In this document: positions 1-9,241 of the stretch, piece by piece
Position numbering within the stretch: the stretch's first letter is position 1
Layout: every line of letters starts with the position of its first letter
Assembly (NCBI RefSeq): GCF_014196525.1
Contig: NZ_JACIDX010000005.1
Span: forward strand, 62,001-126,000
DNA length: 64,000 nucleotides
Direction: 5' to 3'
From: Novosphingobium sediminicola
Lineage (GTDB): Bacteria > Pseudomonadota > Alphaproteobacteria > Sphingomonadales > Sphingomonadaceae
Translations under genes and position numbers: made by a program
Notes under the pieces: generated by a model
Told to the model about the DNA's origin: nothing
The model's input: only the letters and a program-made list of their open reading frames with translations
Databases searched by the model: none

Positions 1-1573
1 TCTTGCCGTCCTTTATGCGGATCCAGTGGCCCAAGGCCCCGCGCGGCGCCTCGGTAAAGCCAACGCCCTTGACCTCGGAGGGCCAGGTCTTGGGGTCGAA
101 TTTGGCGGTGTTGGCGGTGGATGTGTCGCCCGCCTTGATATTGGCGATCAGCTTGTCGAGGAAATACTTCTGCTTGCGCGCGGCCCATTGCGCCTCCAGC
201 CCGCGTGCGGCGGTGCGGCCCAGCGTCGAGAACAGGGCGTCCATCGGCACGTCCAGCGTTTTGAGCGCCCAATCGACCTGCTCCTTGATCTCCTTGTTGC
301 CCTGCATATAGCCGATGACATAGCGGGCCAGCGGCCCCACCTCCATCGCATGGCCGCGCCAGCGCGGGGCCTTGATCCAGCTGTATTTGGCGCTCTCGTC
401 GATTTCCTCGATGCGGGTGCTGGTGCCCTTGGCGCCCTTGCCCAGCTCGTAATGCGGCTCGGTCACACCATCCCACGGGTGCAGGCCCTTGCTCTCGTCC
501 TCATATTTGTACCACGAATGCGGCACAAATTCCTGCACCTGCGTCAGGTCGGTCAGATCAACCGGGTGAACTTCGGAGAGCTTGCCGTTGATGATCGCCC
601 CGCGCGGCATCATCAGGTTGGCGGGGCTGTAATCATTGGCCTTGTCGGGAATGTCGCCATAGGCCAGCAGCGACTTGTTCGACAGGCCGCCGCCATAGAG
701 CCAGCCCTTGTAATAGGAGGCGATGGCCATCAGGTCGGGAATATAGACATTCTCGACGAATTCGATGCAGCGCTGGGTGATGTCGGCCACATAGTTGAGG
801 CTGACCATATTGATCGGCGCGCCCGCCGCCATATCGCCATCAATGTTGATCGCGCAGGGCACGCCCCCCACCAGCCAGTTGGGATGAATATCCTTGCCGC
901 CGAAGATCGTGCGCACACGCATGATTTCTTTCTGGAAATCCAGCGCTTCAAGGTAATGCGTCACCGCCATAAGGTCGGCTTCGGGCGGCAATTTATAGGC
1001 CGGGTTCGTCCAATAGCCATTCTTGAACGGCCCCAATTGCCCGCTTTCGACAAATTTGCGCAGGCGCGTCTGCACATCGCGGAAATAGCCGGGCGAGGAA
1101 TTGGGATGGCTGGGCGAGACTTTTTGCTGCAGTTCGCTGGTGGCCTTGGGATCGGCCTTGAGCGCATTGACGGGGTTCACCCAATCGAGCGCGTGCAGAT
1201 GGTAGAAATGCACCAGATGGTCATGCACCTGCAGCGACAATTGCATGATGTTGCGGATCGAATTGGCGTTTTCGGGAATCTCGATCCCCAGCGCATTTTC
1301 CACCGCGCGCACGCTGGTCAAAGCATGGGTGCCGGTGCAGACGCCGCAGATGCGCTGGACAAAGGCCCATGCGTCGCGCGGGTCGCGGCCCTTCAGGATC
1401 ACTTCAAGGCCGCGCCACATCGTGCCGGTGGAAACGGCGTTCCGGATCACATTGTTGGCGTCGAGATTGACCTCGCAGCGCATATGCCCTTCGATGCGGG
1501 TGACGGGATCGACGACAACGCGCTTGCCGCTGCTGTCGAGGTTAAAGCCATTGGGCGTGGCTATCGTGGCCAT
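1..1573 (-). CDS. hupL: [NiFe] uptake hydrogenase large subunit, partial (C-terminus beyond window)
   Basis: Catalytic subunit of a membrane-bound [NiFe] hydrogenase that oxidises H2 and passes electrons through the small subunit to the respiratory chain. Reading the minus strand from ATG at 1573 gives an open frame to the window edge, about 524 codons. It has the N-terminal signature DPVTRIEGH (about residues 22-30) and the L1 nickel-ligand motif [11 protein letters not shown] (about 74-84, Cys76 and Cys79). The C-terminal DPCxxCxxH motif lies outside the window, so completeness cannot be judged. The start ATG overlaps the TGA of the small-subunit gene, indicating translational coupling in a hupSL operon. 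Maturation genes would be expected further left. Confidence 0.96.
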   Translation of the reverse strand, partial: MATIATPNGFNLDSSGKRVVVDPVTRIEGHMRCEVNLDANNVIRNAVSTGTMWRGLEVILKGRDPRDAWAFVQRICGVCTGTHALTSVRAVENALGIEIPENANSIRNIMQLSLQVHDHLVHFYHLHALDWVNPVNALKADPKATSELQQKVSPSHPNSSPGYFRDVQTRLRKFVESGQLGPFKNGYWTNPAYKLPPEADLMAVTHYLEALDFQKEIMRVRTIFGGKDIHPNWLVGGVPCAINIDGDMAAGAPINMVSLNYVADITQRCIEFVENVYIPDLMAIASYYKGWLYGGGLSNKSLLAYGDIPDKANDYSPANLMMPRGAIINGKLSEVHPVDLTDLTQVQEFVPHSWYKYEDESKGLHPWDGVTEPHYELGKGAKGTSTRIEEIDESAKYSWIKAPRWRGHAMEVGPLARYVIGYMQGNKEIKEQVDWALKTLDVPMDALFSTLGRTAARGLEAQWAARKQKYFLDKLIANIKAGDTSTANTAKFDPKTWPSEVKGVGFTEAPRGALGHWIRIKDGK

Positions 1574-2682
1574 CAGTCCTGTCCCTCAAGTTCATTGTTC
1601 TTGGTGTCTTCGCCGGTCTTCTGGCGCGCGCGCTTGACCGCGCTGGCGGCGGCATGGGCGGCCGCGGCAATGCCCACCACGCCCGCGGCGGTCCCGCCGA
1701 TCTGGTCTGCATTGGCCTCGATGCCGAAACCCTTGATGTCGGTCAGGCGTTCATAGAAAGAACCCTTGTCCCAGAAGCCGTCTTCCGAACAGCCGATGCA
1801 GGGATGCCCCGCCTGAATGGGGAAGGACAGGCCGCCGTTCCAGCGTACCGTCGAGCAGGCGTTATAGGTGGTCGGCCCCTTGCAGCCGACCTTGTAAAGG
1901 CAATAGCCCTTGCGCGCGCCCTCATCATCGAATTTCTCGACAAATTGCCCGGCGTCGAAATGCGGGCGGCGATAGCATTTGTCGTGAATACGCTGCGAAT
2001 AGAACATCTTGGGGCGGCCCTGAAGGTCCAGCTCCGGGAATCGCTCAAAGGTCAGGATATAGGCGATCACCGCAGTCATCACCTCGGCGATCGGCGGGCA
2101 GCCCGGCACCTTGATGATGGGCTTGGCGGGCAGACCGGGCACCTTATGCACCGGGGTCGCCTGTGTGGGATTGGGCCGCGCGGCCTGAACGCAGCCCCAG
2201 CTTGCGCACGATCCCCAGCTGATGATCGCCTTGCAATGGTCGGCGGCCTCTTTCAATTGCTCAAGGAACGGACGCCCGCCGATGATGCAGCTCATCCCTT
2301 CCTGATTGAGCGGTGGATTGCCCTCAACGGCCAGAATGAAATTACCATCATATTTCTTGATGGTTTCCTGAATGATCGCCTCGGCCTGATGCCCGGCGGC
2401 GGCCATGATCGTGTCGTCATAATCAAGGCTGATCATCGAAAGGATCACGTCCTTGGCCAGCGGATGGCCCGAACGGATGAAGCTTTCCGAACAGCAGGTG
2501 CATTCCAGCCCATGCAGCCACAGCACGGGAATGCGCGGCTTGGTTTCCATCGCATCCTGAATTTGCGCGGCGGCGGCGGGCGGCAGGCCCAAGGCTGCGG
2601 CAGTCAGGCTGCAAAACTTGGTAAAGCTGCGCCTCGTGATGCCCTGACGGCGCATCACATCGTAAAATGTCTCGGTGGCCAT
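1573..2682 (-). CDS. hupS: [NiFe] uptake hydrogenase small subunit, Tat-exported, oxygen-tolerant type
   Basis: Iron-sulfur subunit of the hydrogenase, 369 aa. The N-terminus carries a twin-arginine motif (TRRSFTKF, about residues 16-23) and an Ala-rich hydrophobic stretch, so the folded dimer is exported by Tat. Mature-chain motifs include LECTCCSES (proximal-cluster ligands), [12 protein letters not shown] and the C-terminal cluster region [12 protein letters not shown]. The extra cysteines in ECTCC and GSCASWGC match positions known as Cys19 and Cys120 in E. coli Hyd-1, which form the [4Fe-3S] cluster of O2-tolerant enzymes. The C-terminus has an Ala-rich helix that would anchor the complex in the membrane. 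A GGGGAAG ribosome site precedes the ATG. Expression is probably sigma-54 dependent (see the promoter at 2752-2766). Confidence 0.97.
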   Translation of the reverse strand: MATETFYDVMRRQGITRRSFTKFCSLTAAALGLPPAAAAQIQDAMETKPRIPVLWLHGLECTCCSESFIRSGHPLAKDVILSMISLDYDDTIMAAAGHQAEAIIQETIKKYDGNFILAVEGNPPLNQEGMSCIIGGRPFLEQLKEAADHCKAIISWGSCASWGCVQAARPNPTQATPVHKVPGLPAKPIIKVPGCPPIAEVMTAVIAYILTFERFPELDLQGRPKMFYSQRIHDKCYRRPHFDAGQFVEKFDDEGARKGYCLYKVGCKGPTTYNACSTVRWNGGLSFPIQAGHPCIGCSEDGFWDKGSFYERLTDIKGFGIEANADQIGGTAAGVVGIAAAAHAAASAVKRARQKTGEDTKNNELEGQD

Positions 2683-2751
2683 GCGTGTTCTTCCCCGGAC
2701 GTTTCCCCTTGACGGGGATTTGCGTGTTAAGATTTCAGCGGGGATTGTTAA

Positions 2752-2766
2752 GCAAGGCCTGTGCCA
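2752..2766 (-). promoter_or_regulatory. Sigma-54 (RpoN) -24/-12 promoter of hupSL
   Basis: On the minus strand the sequence reads CTGGCAC-AGGCC-TTGCT, which matches the RpoN consensus YTGGCAC-N5-TTGCW almost completely. Its predicted transcription start, near 2740, would leave a leader of about 58 nt before hupS. Hydrogenase operons in other proteobacteria are commonly driven by RpoN with an NtrC-type activator such as HoxA. No activator gene is in the window, and I did not identify an upstream activator site. Confidence 0.78.
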
Positions 2767-2917
2767 GATACGGATATTGGCGGGAAAGGTGGATTATCCC
2801 CGACTGGCGAACCAATCCGGATGGCAAGTTGCCTTCCACTTATGCCCGCGCGCTTTCCACCCGCCATGGGGCAATATGTCTTGAAACGAGCGGATGACGC
2901 GAGGCCCGCGCACGGCT

Positions 2918-3322
2918 ATGCGTTTGATCGTGCATGCGATCCGCCGCCTTGTCCAAAGCCACCGCTGGCTGGCCGCCGCCTTTATGGCGCTGGCGCTGCT
3001 GGTGCGCGCATGGGTTCCGGCGGGCTATATGCCCGATCATCGGGCGCGGGTGCTCACTATGGAAATCTGCGCCGATTCTTTGGGCCAAAGGATCACGCGC
3101 AGCATCACCCTGCCCGGCCGCGACGATGGCACAGCGCGGGTAAAGAACCATTGCGACTATGGCGTGATGGCGGACGCGGCGATGGGCGGGGCCGACGGGT
3201 TTCTGCTGGCCGCCGCGCTGGCCTTTATTCTGGCGCTGGGGTTTTTGCCCCGGCCTGCTCTGCCGCTGCGCCGCGCACGCGCGATCCGGCCCCCTTTGCG
3301 CGGGCCGCCTGCCCGCCCCTGA
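2918..3322 (+). CDS. DUF2946 family small membrane protein
   Basis: A 134-residue protein from ATG 2918; a frame-compatible upstream ATG at 2894 would add eight residues. It has a short basic N-terminus, a first membrane helix (AAAFMALALLVRAWVPAGYMP), a loop with two cysteines (EIC, NHC) and a second helix (LLAAALAFILALGFL) before an Arg/Pro-rich tail. The VPAGYMPD segment followed by xEIC is typical of DUF2946, a family often found beside TonB receptors or copper genes. Its biochemical role is unknown. It sits 78 bp upstream of the receptor gene on the same strand and is probably co-transcribed with it. Confidence 0.75.
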   Translation: MRLIVHAIRRLVQSHRWLAAAFMALALLVRAWVPAGYMPDHRARVLTMEICADSLGQRITRSITLPGRDDGTARVKNHCDYGVMADAAMGGADGFLLAAALAFILALGFLPRPALPLRRARAIRPPLRGPPARP

Positions 3323-3400
3323 ACCGGCCTTGCTTGCCGGAATGACGCCATGGCGCGCCTTTGGCCGCGCCCGTTTGCGCCTGCCTGTTTCGGGGGTTTT

Positions 3401-5602
3401 ATGTCTTTTGTTTCCTATGCGGCCCTAGCTGTGGCCGTGCTTGCCACGCCTGCCTATGCCGGTGATGAGGACCAACGCACCATCATCGTCAATGCCCAAG
3501 CCACCGCCATCGCAACACCTGCCGCCTCCACCGCCTCGGTCGACGCTGCCACCATCGCTGCTCAGGTTAACGCCGTCAGCGTCGAGGACACGCTCAAATA
3601 TCTGCCCAGCCTGATCATCCGCAAACGCCACATAGGCGACAATTACGCCCCCATCGCCACGCGCACCAGCGGGCTGGGCTCATCGGCGCGCAGCCTGATC
3701 TATGCCGATGGCGCGCTGCTGTCGGCGCTGATCGGCAATAACAATGGCAATGGCTCGCCGCGCTGGAGTCTGGTGACGCCTGCGGAAATCGAGCGGGTCG
3801 ATGTGATCTACGGCCCCTTCTCGGCGGCCTATGCGGGTAATTCGATCGGCACTGTGGTCAATATCACCACCCGGATGCCGGACAAGCTTGAGGCGCGCCT
3901 CTCGGCCCAGACCAATATCCAGACCTATTCCTATTACGGCACCGACCAGACCTTGCCGACCGCGCAATTCTCCGGCTCGCTGGGCCAGCGCTTTGGCCGT
4001 TTCTCGGTGCTGCTCAGCGCCACCCGCACCACCGCCAACAGCCAGCCCGTCAGCTTCATCACCGCCACCGGCGGCACGGCGGGCTATGCCGATGTCAACC
4101 GCACGGGTGCTGCCATCCGTGTGCTGGGCGCAGGGGGCATCGAGCATCACGTTCAGGACACCTATAAGGCCAAATTCGCCTATGACCTGACACCCAGTGT
4201 TCAAGCCCGCTATGTTCTGGGCATCTGGCGCGACGATACGCAAGGCGGCGTGCAGACCTATACCCAATCCTATACCACCGCCTTCAATTCCGCGCTCTAC
4301 GCCCGCGATGCGCTGCACCTGTCCCATGCGCTCAGCCTGACGGGGCGCGACTGGCAGGTGATCGGCACGCTCTATCGCTATGAACGCGATGCTCAGAACA
4401 ACCCCTCGCCCGATGCGTCCAGCGGCATTGCCAGCACCGGTTTTATCGCCACGCGCAACGACCTGCCCGGCGCGTTTACGGGCGGCGCGGGTACGATGGC
4501 GCGTCAGGAAGGCACCGGCTGGGCCACGCTGGACGTACGCATCGCCCGCAATTGGGGCGCGGGGCAGAGGATCAGCATTGGCGCGCATTTCGACCGGACA
4601 ACCCTGAATGCGGCCACCTATTCCATCGCCAACTGGCTCGACAATAGCTCAGCGGTTGGCCAATTGCGCTCGGCCAGCAGGGGCAATACGCGGACCTTCG
4701 CGCTCTGGGCGCAGGATGAAATCCGCCTTGCCTCTGGCGTGAAGCTGACGCTGGGCGGGCGTCAGGAATGGTGGCGCGCCTATGGCGGGGTCAACACCAC
4801 GCTGTCCTCCACGATCAACGCCACGCTGGTCCAACCGGAGCGCAGCTTTGCCGGGTTCAGCCCCAAGGCGGCGCTGGAATATCGCCTTGCGTCGCAATGG
4901 AACGCGCGGCTTTCGGCAGGTCAAGCCTTTCGCATGCCCACCGTGGGCGAACTGTATCAGACCGTCACCACCGGCACTTTGCTGGCCAATCCCAACCCCG
5001 GCCTGTTGCCCGAACGCGCGCGCAGCCTCGAATTGGCGCTGGAGCATAAGGCGCTCCATGGCTCGGCCCGGATCGCCCTGTTTAACGAGGTGGTCGATAA
5101 TGCGCTGATTTCGCAATTGAACAGCGCGACCAACACCACCTATGTGCAAAATGTCGAGCGCACCCGCGCGCGCGGGGTCGAAATCGCCGCCGAGCGCCGC
5201 GACATCCTTGGCGCCTTCGACCTACAGGCCACCCTGACCCATGCCGCAGCAATCACCAGCCGGAACAGCATCCTGCCCTCGGCTCAAGGCAAATTGCTGC
5301 CCTCCGTCCCCCGCTGGAAGGCCAGCGCCGTGGTGACATGGCATCCCACGCCCCGCTTCAGCCTGAGCGCGGCGGCGCGCTATTCCAGCCGCAATTACGC
5401 CACGCTCGACAACTCCGACATCATCGGCAACACCTATCAGGGCTTCAACAAATATTTCGTCATCGATCTGCGCGCCCTATTCCGCGTCACCGATCATTTC
5501 GAGGCCAGCCTTGGCGTCGATAATCTCAACAATGACAAATACTTCCTCTTCCACCCCTTCCCCCAGCGCAGCTTTGCGGCAGGCGTGGACTGGCGGATGT
5601 AG
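3401..5602 (+). CDS. TonB-dependent outer membrane receptor
   Basis: A TonB-dependent receptor of about 733 aa that would import a metal chelate or other scarce solute across the outer membrane. The ATG at 3401 is preferred over the one at 3350 because it begins a proper signal peptide (MSFVSYAALAVAVLATPAYAG) and follows a GGGGGT ribosome site. The plug domain is visible (VSVEDTLKYLPSLIIRKR, then IERVDVIYGPFSAAYAGNSIGTVVNI). The rest is an Arg/Tyr-rich beta barrel ending in an aromatic-rich terminal strand (FPQRSFAAGVDWRM). The substrate cannot be read from sequence. Pairing with DUF2946 suggests copper, while the neighbouring hydrogenase would make nickel attractive; neither is shown. Confidence 0.93.
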   Translation: MSFVSYAALAVAVLATPAYAGDEDQRTIIVNAQATAIATPAASTASVDAATIAAQVNAVSVEDTLKYLPSLIIRKRHIGDNYAPIATRTSGLGSSARSLIYADGALLSALIGNNNGNGSPRWSLVTPAEIERVDVIYGPFSAAYAGNSIGTVVNITTRMPDKLEARLSAQTNIQTYSYYGTDQTLPTAQFSGSLGQRFGRFSVLLSATRTTANSQPVSFITATGGTAGYADVNRTGAAIRVLGAGGIEHHVQDTYKAKFAYDLTPSVQARYVLGIWRDDTQGGVQTYTQSYTTAFNSALYARDALHLSHALSLTGRDWQVIGTLYRYERDAQNNPSPDASSGIASTGFIATRNDLPGAFTGGAGTMARQEGTGWATLDVRIARNWGAGQRISIGAHFDRTTLNAATYSIANWLDNSSAVGQLRSASRGNTRTFALWAQDEIRLASGVKLTLGGRQEWWRAYGGVNTTLSSTINATLVQPERSFAGFSPKAALEYRLASQWNARLSAGQAFRMPTVGELYQTVTTGTLLANPNPGLLPERARSLELALEHKALHGSARIALFNEVVDNALISQLNSATNTTYVQNVERTRARGVEIAAERRDILGAFDLQATLTHAAAITSRNSILPSAQGKLLPSVPRWKASAVVTWHPTPRFSLSAAARYSSRNYATLDNSDIIGNTYQGFNKYFVIDLRALFRVTDHFEASLGVDNLNNDKYFLFHPFPQRSFAAGVDWRM

Positions 5603-5658
5603 CGCCTTCGCAGTTTGCCCCCTTGTTCCCCCGGCGCGGCGCGGCCATAGGCTTGCCC

Positions 5659-6603
5659 ATGAGCATCATTCTGATCGACGCCGGGGGAACTATCTCCTCC
5701 TTGCCCGATGCGGGCGGCAAGCTGGCCGGGGGCGCTTCCGGCCTTGGGAAAACTCTGGCGGGGCCTGTCGTGCGGCAGGTTTACGCAGGCCTGTCCGAGG
5801 ATATGACGCTGGCCGATATGGCCCGCGTGCGCGATGCGGTGCTGGCCGCATTGGCCGAGCCGGAGATGGCGGGCATTGTCGTGGCCCATGGCACCGATGC
5901 GATGGAGGAAACCGCCTATCTCATCGATCTGTCGCTGCCCCTTACCAAACCCGTGATCGTCACCGGGGCGATGCTGCCGATCAGCGATCCGGCCAGCGAT
6001 GGTCCGGGCAATCTGGCCGCCGCCCTGCGCGCCGCCGCCACGCCGGAATTGGCGGCGCATGGCGCGCTGGTGGCTTTTGCCGGGCATCTGATCCCGGCGG
6101 CGCTGGTCTATAAGCACGCCACCTCGGCGCTCGACGGCTTTGGCTGGCGCGGGGCGGCGGCGGGCACGGCTTCGGGCGAGGCGATCACCGCGCCTGCTCC
6201 CCTGCCCCGGTTTGCGCCTTTGGCGCCGGTCGTGCCCGATGGTTTCTGCCCGATCATCGCGCTTTCGGGCGGAGATGATGGCGCGATGATCCGAGCCGCA
6301 GTGGCATCGGGCGCGCGGGGCATCGTGCTGATGGCGCTGGGGCGCGGCAATGGTTCCGTGGGCGCGGCGCAGGCGATTGCGCAGGCGGGCGTGCCGGTGG
6401 TGGTCGCCTCGCGCTGCCCCACAGGCTCGACCGCCGCCGATTATGCCAGCGGTCAGCGCCTTGCCGAAGCGGGCGCGATCTTTGCGGGCGGATTGGGCGC
6501 GACTCAGGCGCGGATTTTGCTCTCCACCCTGATCGCAGCGGGCGTGGCCGATATTGCCGCCGAATTTGCCGCGCGCGGCGCCATCTATACGGAAACCCAT
6601 TGA
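5659..6603 (+). CDS. L-asparaginase family amidohydrolase
   Basis: A 314-aa asparaginase/glutaminase-type enzyme that hydrolyses asparagine to aspartate and ammonia. The start at 5659 places the catalytic-threonine motif IDAGGTISS at the N-terminus, as is usual; the 5623 start would add an unlikely Arg/Pro stretch. The second catalytic signature VVAHGTDAMEETAY and the TGAMLPISDPASDGPGN segment are intact. No signal peptide is seen, so it should be cytoplasmic (type I-like). The stop codon lies 2 bp before the ATG of the acetyltransferase gene. Confidence 0.9.
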   Translation: MSIILIDAGGTISSLPDAGGKLAGGASGLGKTLAGPVVRQVYAGLSEDMTLADMARVRDAVLAALAEPEMAGIVVAHGTDAMEETAYLIDLSLPLTKPVIVTGAMLPISDPASDGPGNLAAALRAAATPELAAHGALVAFAGHLIPAALVYKHATSALDGFGWRGAAAGTASGEAITAPAPLPRFAPLAPVVPDGFCPIIALSGGDDGAMIRAAVASGARGIVLMALGRGNGSVGAAQAIAQAGVPVVVASRCPTGSTAADYASGQRLAEAGAIFAGGLGATQARILLSTLIAAGVADIAAEFAARGAIYTETH

Positions 6604-6605
6604 CC

Positions 6606-7136
6606 ATGCTGACCCACCGCATCGCCATCATGGACGATCTGGACAATCTGCGCGCGCTGATGGCGCGGGCCATCGACCATCTGCAAACCGGATTTCTGAC
6701 CCCGGAACAGATCACCGCCAGTCGCCATGTGATGGGGCTGGATACCCAGCTCATCAAGGACGGCACCTATTTCCTCGTCGAATCGGATGGGGTGCTGGCG
6801 GGCTGCGGCGGCTGGTCCTATCGCGCCACGCTTTATGGCGGCGATGCCAGCGTGGTGGCGCGTGAACCCGAAGTGCTGGACCCGGCGCGCGATGCCGCCC
6901 GGATTCGCGCGATGTACACCAACCCCGATTTCGCCCGACAGGGCATCGGCCGCCGCGTGATGCAGGTGTGCGAAGATGCCGCCCGCGCCGCCGGTTTCGC
7001 ACGCACCGAGATGATGGCGACCATGGCGGGCGTCCCCCTCTACCGCTCCTGCGGCTATGGCCCCATCGAAGAAGTGCTTTCCGCCCCTATCGACGGGGTT
7101 CAGGTGCCTTTGCTGCGCATGGGCAAAGTTCTGTAA
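6606..7136 (+). CDS. GNAT family N-acetyltransferase
   Basis: A 176-aa GCN5-related acetyltransferase. The acetyl-CoA binding signature is the stretch IRAMYTNPDFARQGIGRRVM (R/QxxGxG/A type, about residues 99-118), followed by the terminal MAGVPLYRSCGYGP that closes the fold. The acceptor is unknown. The ATG at 6606 is chosen; an in-frame TTG at 6600 overlaps the asparaginase stop. Adjacency suggests one transcript with the asparaginase, ending at the terminator at 7159-7189. Confidence 0.88.
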   Translation: MLTHRIAIMDDLDNLRALMARAIDHLQTGFLTPEQITASRHVMGLDTQLIKDGTYFLVESDGVLAGCGGWSYRATLYGGDASVVAREPEVLDPARDAARIRAMYTNPDFARQGIGRRVMQVCEDAARAAGFARTEMMATMAGVPLYRSCGYGPIEEVLSAPIDGVQVPLLRMGKVL

Positions 7137-7158
7137 GCCCAAGATCTTGTAAGCAAAG

Positions 7159-7189
7159 AAAAAGGGCCGGTGATCAACCGACCCTTTTT
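7159..7189. terminator. Bidirectional intrinsic terminator
   Basis: A 13-bp stem with one mismatch (AAAAAGGGCCGGT / ACCGACCCTTTTT) and a 5-nt loop, with an A tract on one side and a T tract on the other. It lies between the converging acetyltransferase gene and the tRNA-Leu gene and can serve both strands. Confidence 0.85.
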
Positions 7190-7200
7190 TCATCAGGGAA

Positions 7201-7284
7201 TGGTGCCCCTGGCCCGACTCGAACGGGCACATCTCTCGATATCCGATTTTGAGTCGGACGCGTCTACCATTCCACCACAGGGGC
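7201..7284 (-). tRNA. tRNA-Leu (anticodon CAA)
   Basis: The minus strand folds into a class II tRNA: acceptor GCCCCTG/CAGGGGC, anticodon stem TCCGA/TCGGA with loop CTCAAAA (anticodon CAA), a 13-nt variable arm, T loop TTCGAGT and an encoded CCA end. It reads UUG codons. Confidence 0.96.
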
Positions 7285-7335
7285 GTTATTCCCAAAACCA
7301 TCTGCGAAGGATCGCCGCAGCGGCTCTGTTCACCC

Positions 7336-7364
7336 CGCCTAGCGATCCTTTCGCATCAGATCAA
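7336..7364 (-). promoter_or_regulatory. Sigma-70 type promoter for tRNA-Leu
   Basis: On the minus strand, TTGATC and TAGGCG are separated by exactly 17 bp, placing transcription start near 7329, about 45 nt before the tRNA 5' end. The -10 box is a weak match. Confidence 0.55.
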
Positions 7365-7373
7365 TGGCTTTTA

Positions 7374-8210
7374 TCAGCCTTCCTTCAACGCGCCCACAAG
7401 CAACTTGTGGAGACGCGAGTGGAGAGCGTCATTGCCAGCCAGCACTTCCTTGTCGCAAACCGGCAGCGATTGGCCGCGATAGTTCGAGACAAAGCCACCG
7501 GCTTCACGCACCAGCAGGCAGCCGGCAGCCGAATCCCAAGGCTTCAGGTTCGATTCCCAGAAACCTTCGTAACGACCCGCGGCCACCCAGGCCAGATCGA
7601 GCGAGGCCGCGCCAAAACGGCGAATGCCCGCCACCTGCGGCGCGATCGCCGCATAGATCTTGGCCCATTCCAGCGGATCGCCATGGCCCGCAAAGGGAAT
7701 GCCGGTGGCGATCAGGCTCTCGTCCAGATGACGGCGGCCCGACACGCGCAGACGGCGATCGTGCAACCATGCCCCGCGCGACTTTTCCGCCCAGAAGCTT
7801 TCATCCGTGATCGGCTGATAGATGATCCCGGCGATAACATCGCCCCAACCATCGCCCGCCGGGCCCTTGCCGTCAAAGGCAGGTTCCTGCGCGGCAATGG
7901 AAATGGCGAAATGCGGGATGCCGTGCAGAAAATTGCTGGTGCCATCGAGCGGGTCGATGATCCAGCGCGGGCGGGTAGGATCGCCTTCGATCACCCCGCC
8001 CTCTTCCATCACGAAGCCCCAGTCGGGGCGCGCGGCGCGCAATTCGTCATAGATCGTGCGTTCGCTCTGCTGGTCGGCGCGGCTGACGAAATCAGCCGTA
8101 CCCTTGCGGCTCACCTGAAGGTGCTCCACTTCGCCAAAGTCGCGACGCAAACGCTGACCGGCCTTGCGGGCGGCGCGTTCCATCACGCGGATCAGGCCGG
8201 AAATTGCCAT
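7374..8210 (-). CDS. suhB: Inositol monophosphatase family protein (SuhB-like)
   Basis: A 278-aa Mg-dependent phosphatase of the IMPase/SuhB family, acting on inositol-1-phosphate or a related sugar phosphate in the cytoplasm. The metal-binding motifs are present: EEGG (about residues 68-71), WIIDPLDGTSNF (about 82-93) and WDSAAG near the C-terminus. The length is normal for the family. It ends 2 bp before the EF-P stop region on the same strand, so efp and this gene are likely co-transcribed. The symbol is by family; the exact substrate is not determined. Confidence 0.9.
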   Translation of the reverse strand: MAISGLIRVMERAARKAGQRLRRDFGEVEHLQVSRKGTADFVSRADQQSERTIYDELRAARPDWGFVMEEGGVIEGDPTRPRWIIDPLDGTSNFLHGIPHFAISIAAQEPAFDGKGPAGDGWGDVIAGIIYQPITDESFWAEKSRGAWLHDRRLRVSGRRHLDESLIATGIPFAGHGDPLEWAKIYAAIAPQVAGIRRFGAASLDLAWVAAGRYEGFWESNLKPWDSAAGCLLVREAGGFVSNYRGQSLPVCDKEVLAGNDALHSRLHKLLVGALKEG

Positions 8211-8212
8211 AC

Positions 8213-8776
8213 TCAGTCAGCCTTACCGACATAGGTGCGTTCGTAAACGTTCACCACGATGCGGGTGCCCGAAGCGATATGGGGCGGCACGAGAATGCGC
8301 ACGCCATTGTCCAGCACGGCCGGCTTATAGCTCGACGAGGCTGTCTGGCCCTTCACCACGGCATCGGCTTCAACGATGGTGGCTTCGACCTGTTCGGGCA
8401 GCTGGACGCTGATCGGGCGTTCGTCATACATTTCGAGAACCGCCGTCATACCGTCCTGAAGGAAGGCCGAGGCATCACCGATGATGTCCTTGGAAAGGTT
8501 GATCTGATCGTAGGTTTCCACGTCCATGAACACCAGATCCTCGCCCTCGGCATAGAGGAACTGGAAATCCTTGGTGTCCAGACGAACTTTCTCCACCGTA
8601 TCCTGGCTGCGAAAGCGCACATTGGTCTTGCGCCCGTCGATCAGGTTCTTCATCTCGACCTGCATGAAAGCGCCGCCCTTGCCGGGCTGGGTATGCTGGG
8701 TCTTGGCGACCTTCCAGATGCCCTTTTCATACTCGATAATGTTGCCGGGGCGGATTTCGACGCCGCTGATCTTCAT
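8213..8776 (-). CDS. efp: Elongation factor P
   Basis: A 187-aa elongation factor P, which binds ribosomes stalled at polyproline and stimulates peptide bond formation. The start at 8776 gives the standard N-terminus [12 protein letters not shown]; the longer frame to 8866 adds an atypical 30 residues. Domain I contains the loop TQPGKGGAF, whose lysine is the usual modification site. The C-terminal domain has the family signature ending in [13 protein letters not shown]. It is 15 bp from the divergent exported-protein gene, so both promoters must lie in very short DNA or inside the coding regions. Confidence 0.97.
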   Translation of the reverse strand: MKISGVEIRPGNIIEYEKGIWKVAKTQHTQPGKGGAFMQVEMKNLIDGRKTNVRFRSQDTVEKVRLDTKDFQFLYAEGEDLVFMDVETYDQINLSKDIIGDASAFLQDGMTAVLEMYDERPISVQLPEQVEATIVEADAVVKGQTASSSYKPAVLDNGVRILVPPHIASGTRIVVNVYERTYVGKAD

Positions 8777-8791
8777 GGGGTTTGACCTTCG

Positions 8792-9232
8792 ATGGAAAAG
8801 AGCAGAAATAAGTTTGGCGCAAAAGCGCAGTCGGGCGCCCTTAGCGGACCTCAGGCCATCTGGCAATCATGCTGTGCATTGGGATTAGCGGGAATTGCGG
8901 TCTTTTCTACGCCCGCTCTGGCGGGGCCGGAAGGGCCTGCCTTTACCGTGCGGCGCGGCGAATATGTCTGCGAAATGCCCGGCACCGCACTGACCGCTGC
9001 CGGATTGCGCCGCCCGGAGGAGGATTTCACCATCCGCCAGGGCTCGATGTACAGCACGAGCGAGGGGCGCGGGTCGTATCTGGCGACGGGCGATGAGATC
9101 CACATGACCACCGGCCCCAAGCGCGGCGACCGGTTCCGCCGGGTCAGCGAGAATTTTCTGCGCAAGCTGACCAGCGAAGGCAAGGAGACCGACCTTCGCT
9201 GTATCCGCCGCGTGGCCAATAATCGCTATTGA
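8792..9232 (+). CDS. Small exported protein of unknown function
   Basis: A 146-aa protein with a long N-terminal region, a hydrophobic segment ([19 protein letters not shown], about residues 27-45) and a likely signal peptidase site ALAG. The mature part of about 100 residues is basic and has two cysteines (EYVCEM and LRCIRR), which could form one disulfide in the periplasm. I do not recognise a catalytic motif. The true start could be later than 8792 because the N-terminal extension before the hydrophobic core is unusually long. Confidence 0.65.
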   Translation: MEKSRNKFGAKAQSGALSGPQAIWQSCCALGLAGIAVFSTPALAGPEGPAFTVRRGEYVCEMPGTALTAAGLRRPEEDFTIRQGSMYSTSEGRGSYLATGDEIHMTTGPKRGDRFRRVSENFLRKLTSEGKETDLRCIRRVANNRY

Positions 9233-9241
9233 TTTAGGCGC

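Noticed and set aside
26..1756. A 576-codon plus-strand frame opposite the hydrogenase genes
   Set aside because: The minus strand encodes clear [NiFe] hydrogenase motifs over the same bases. The plus frame spans two real genes and is Ala/Gly/His-rich.
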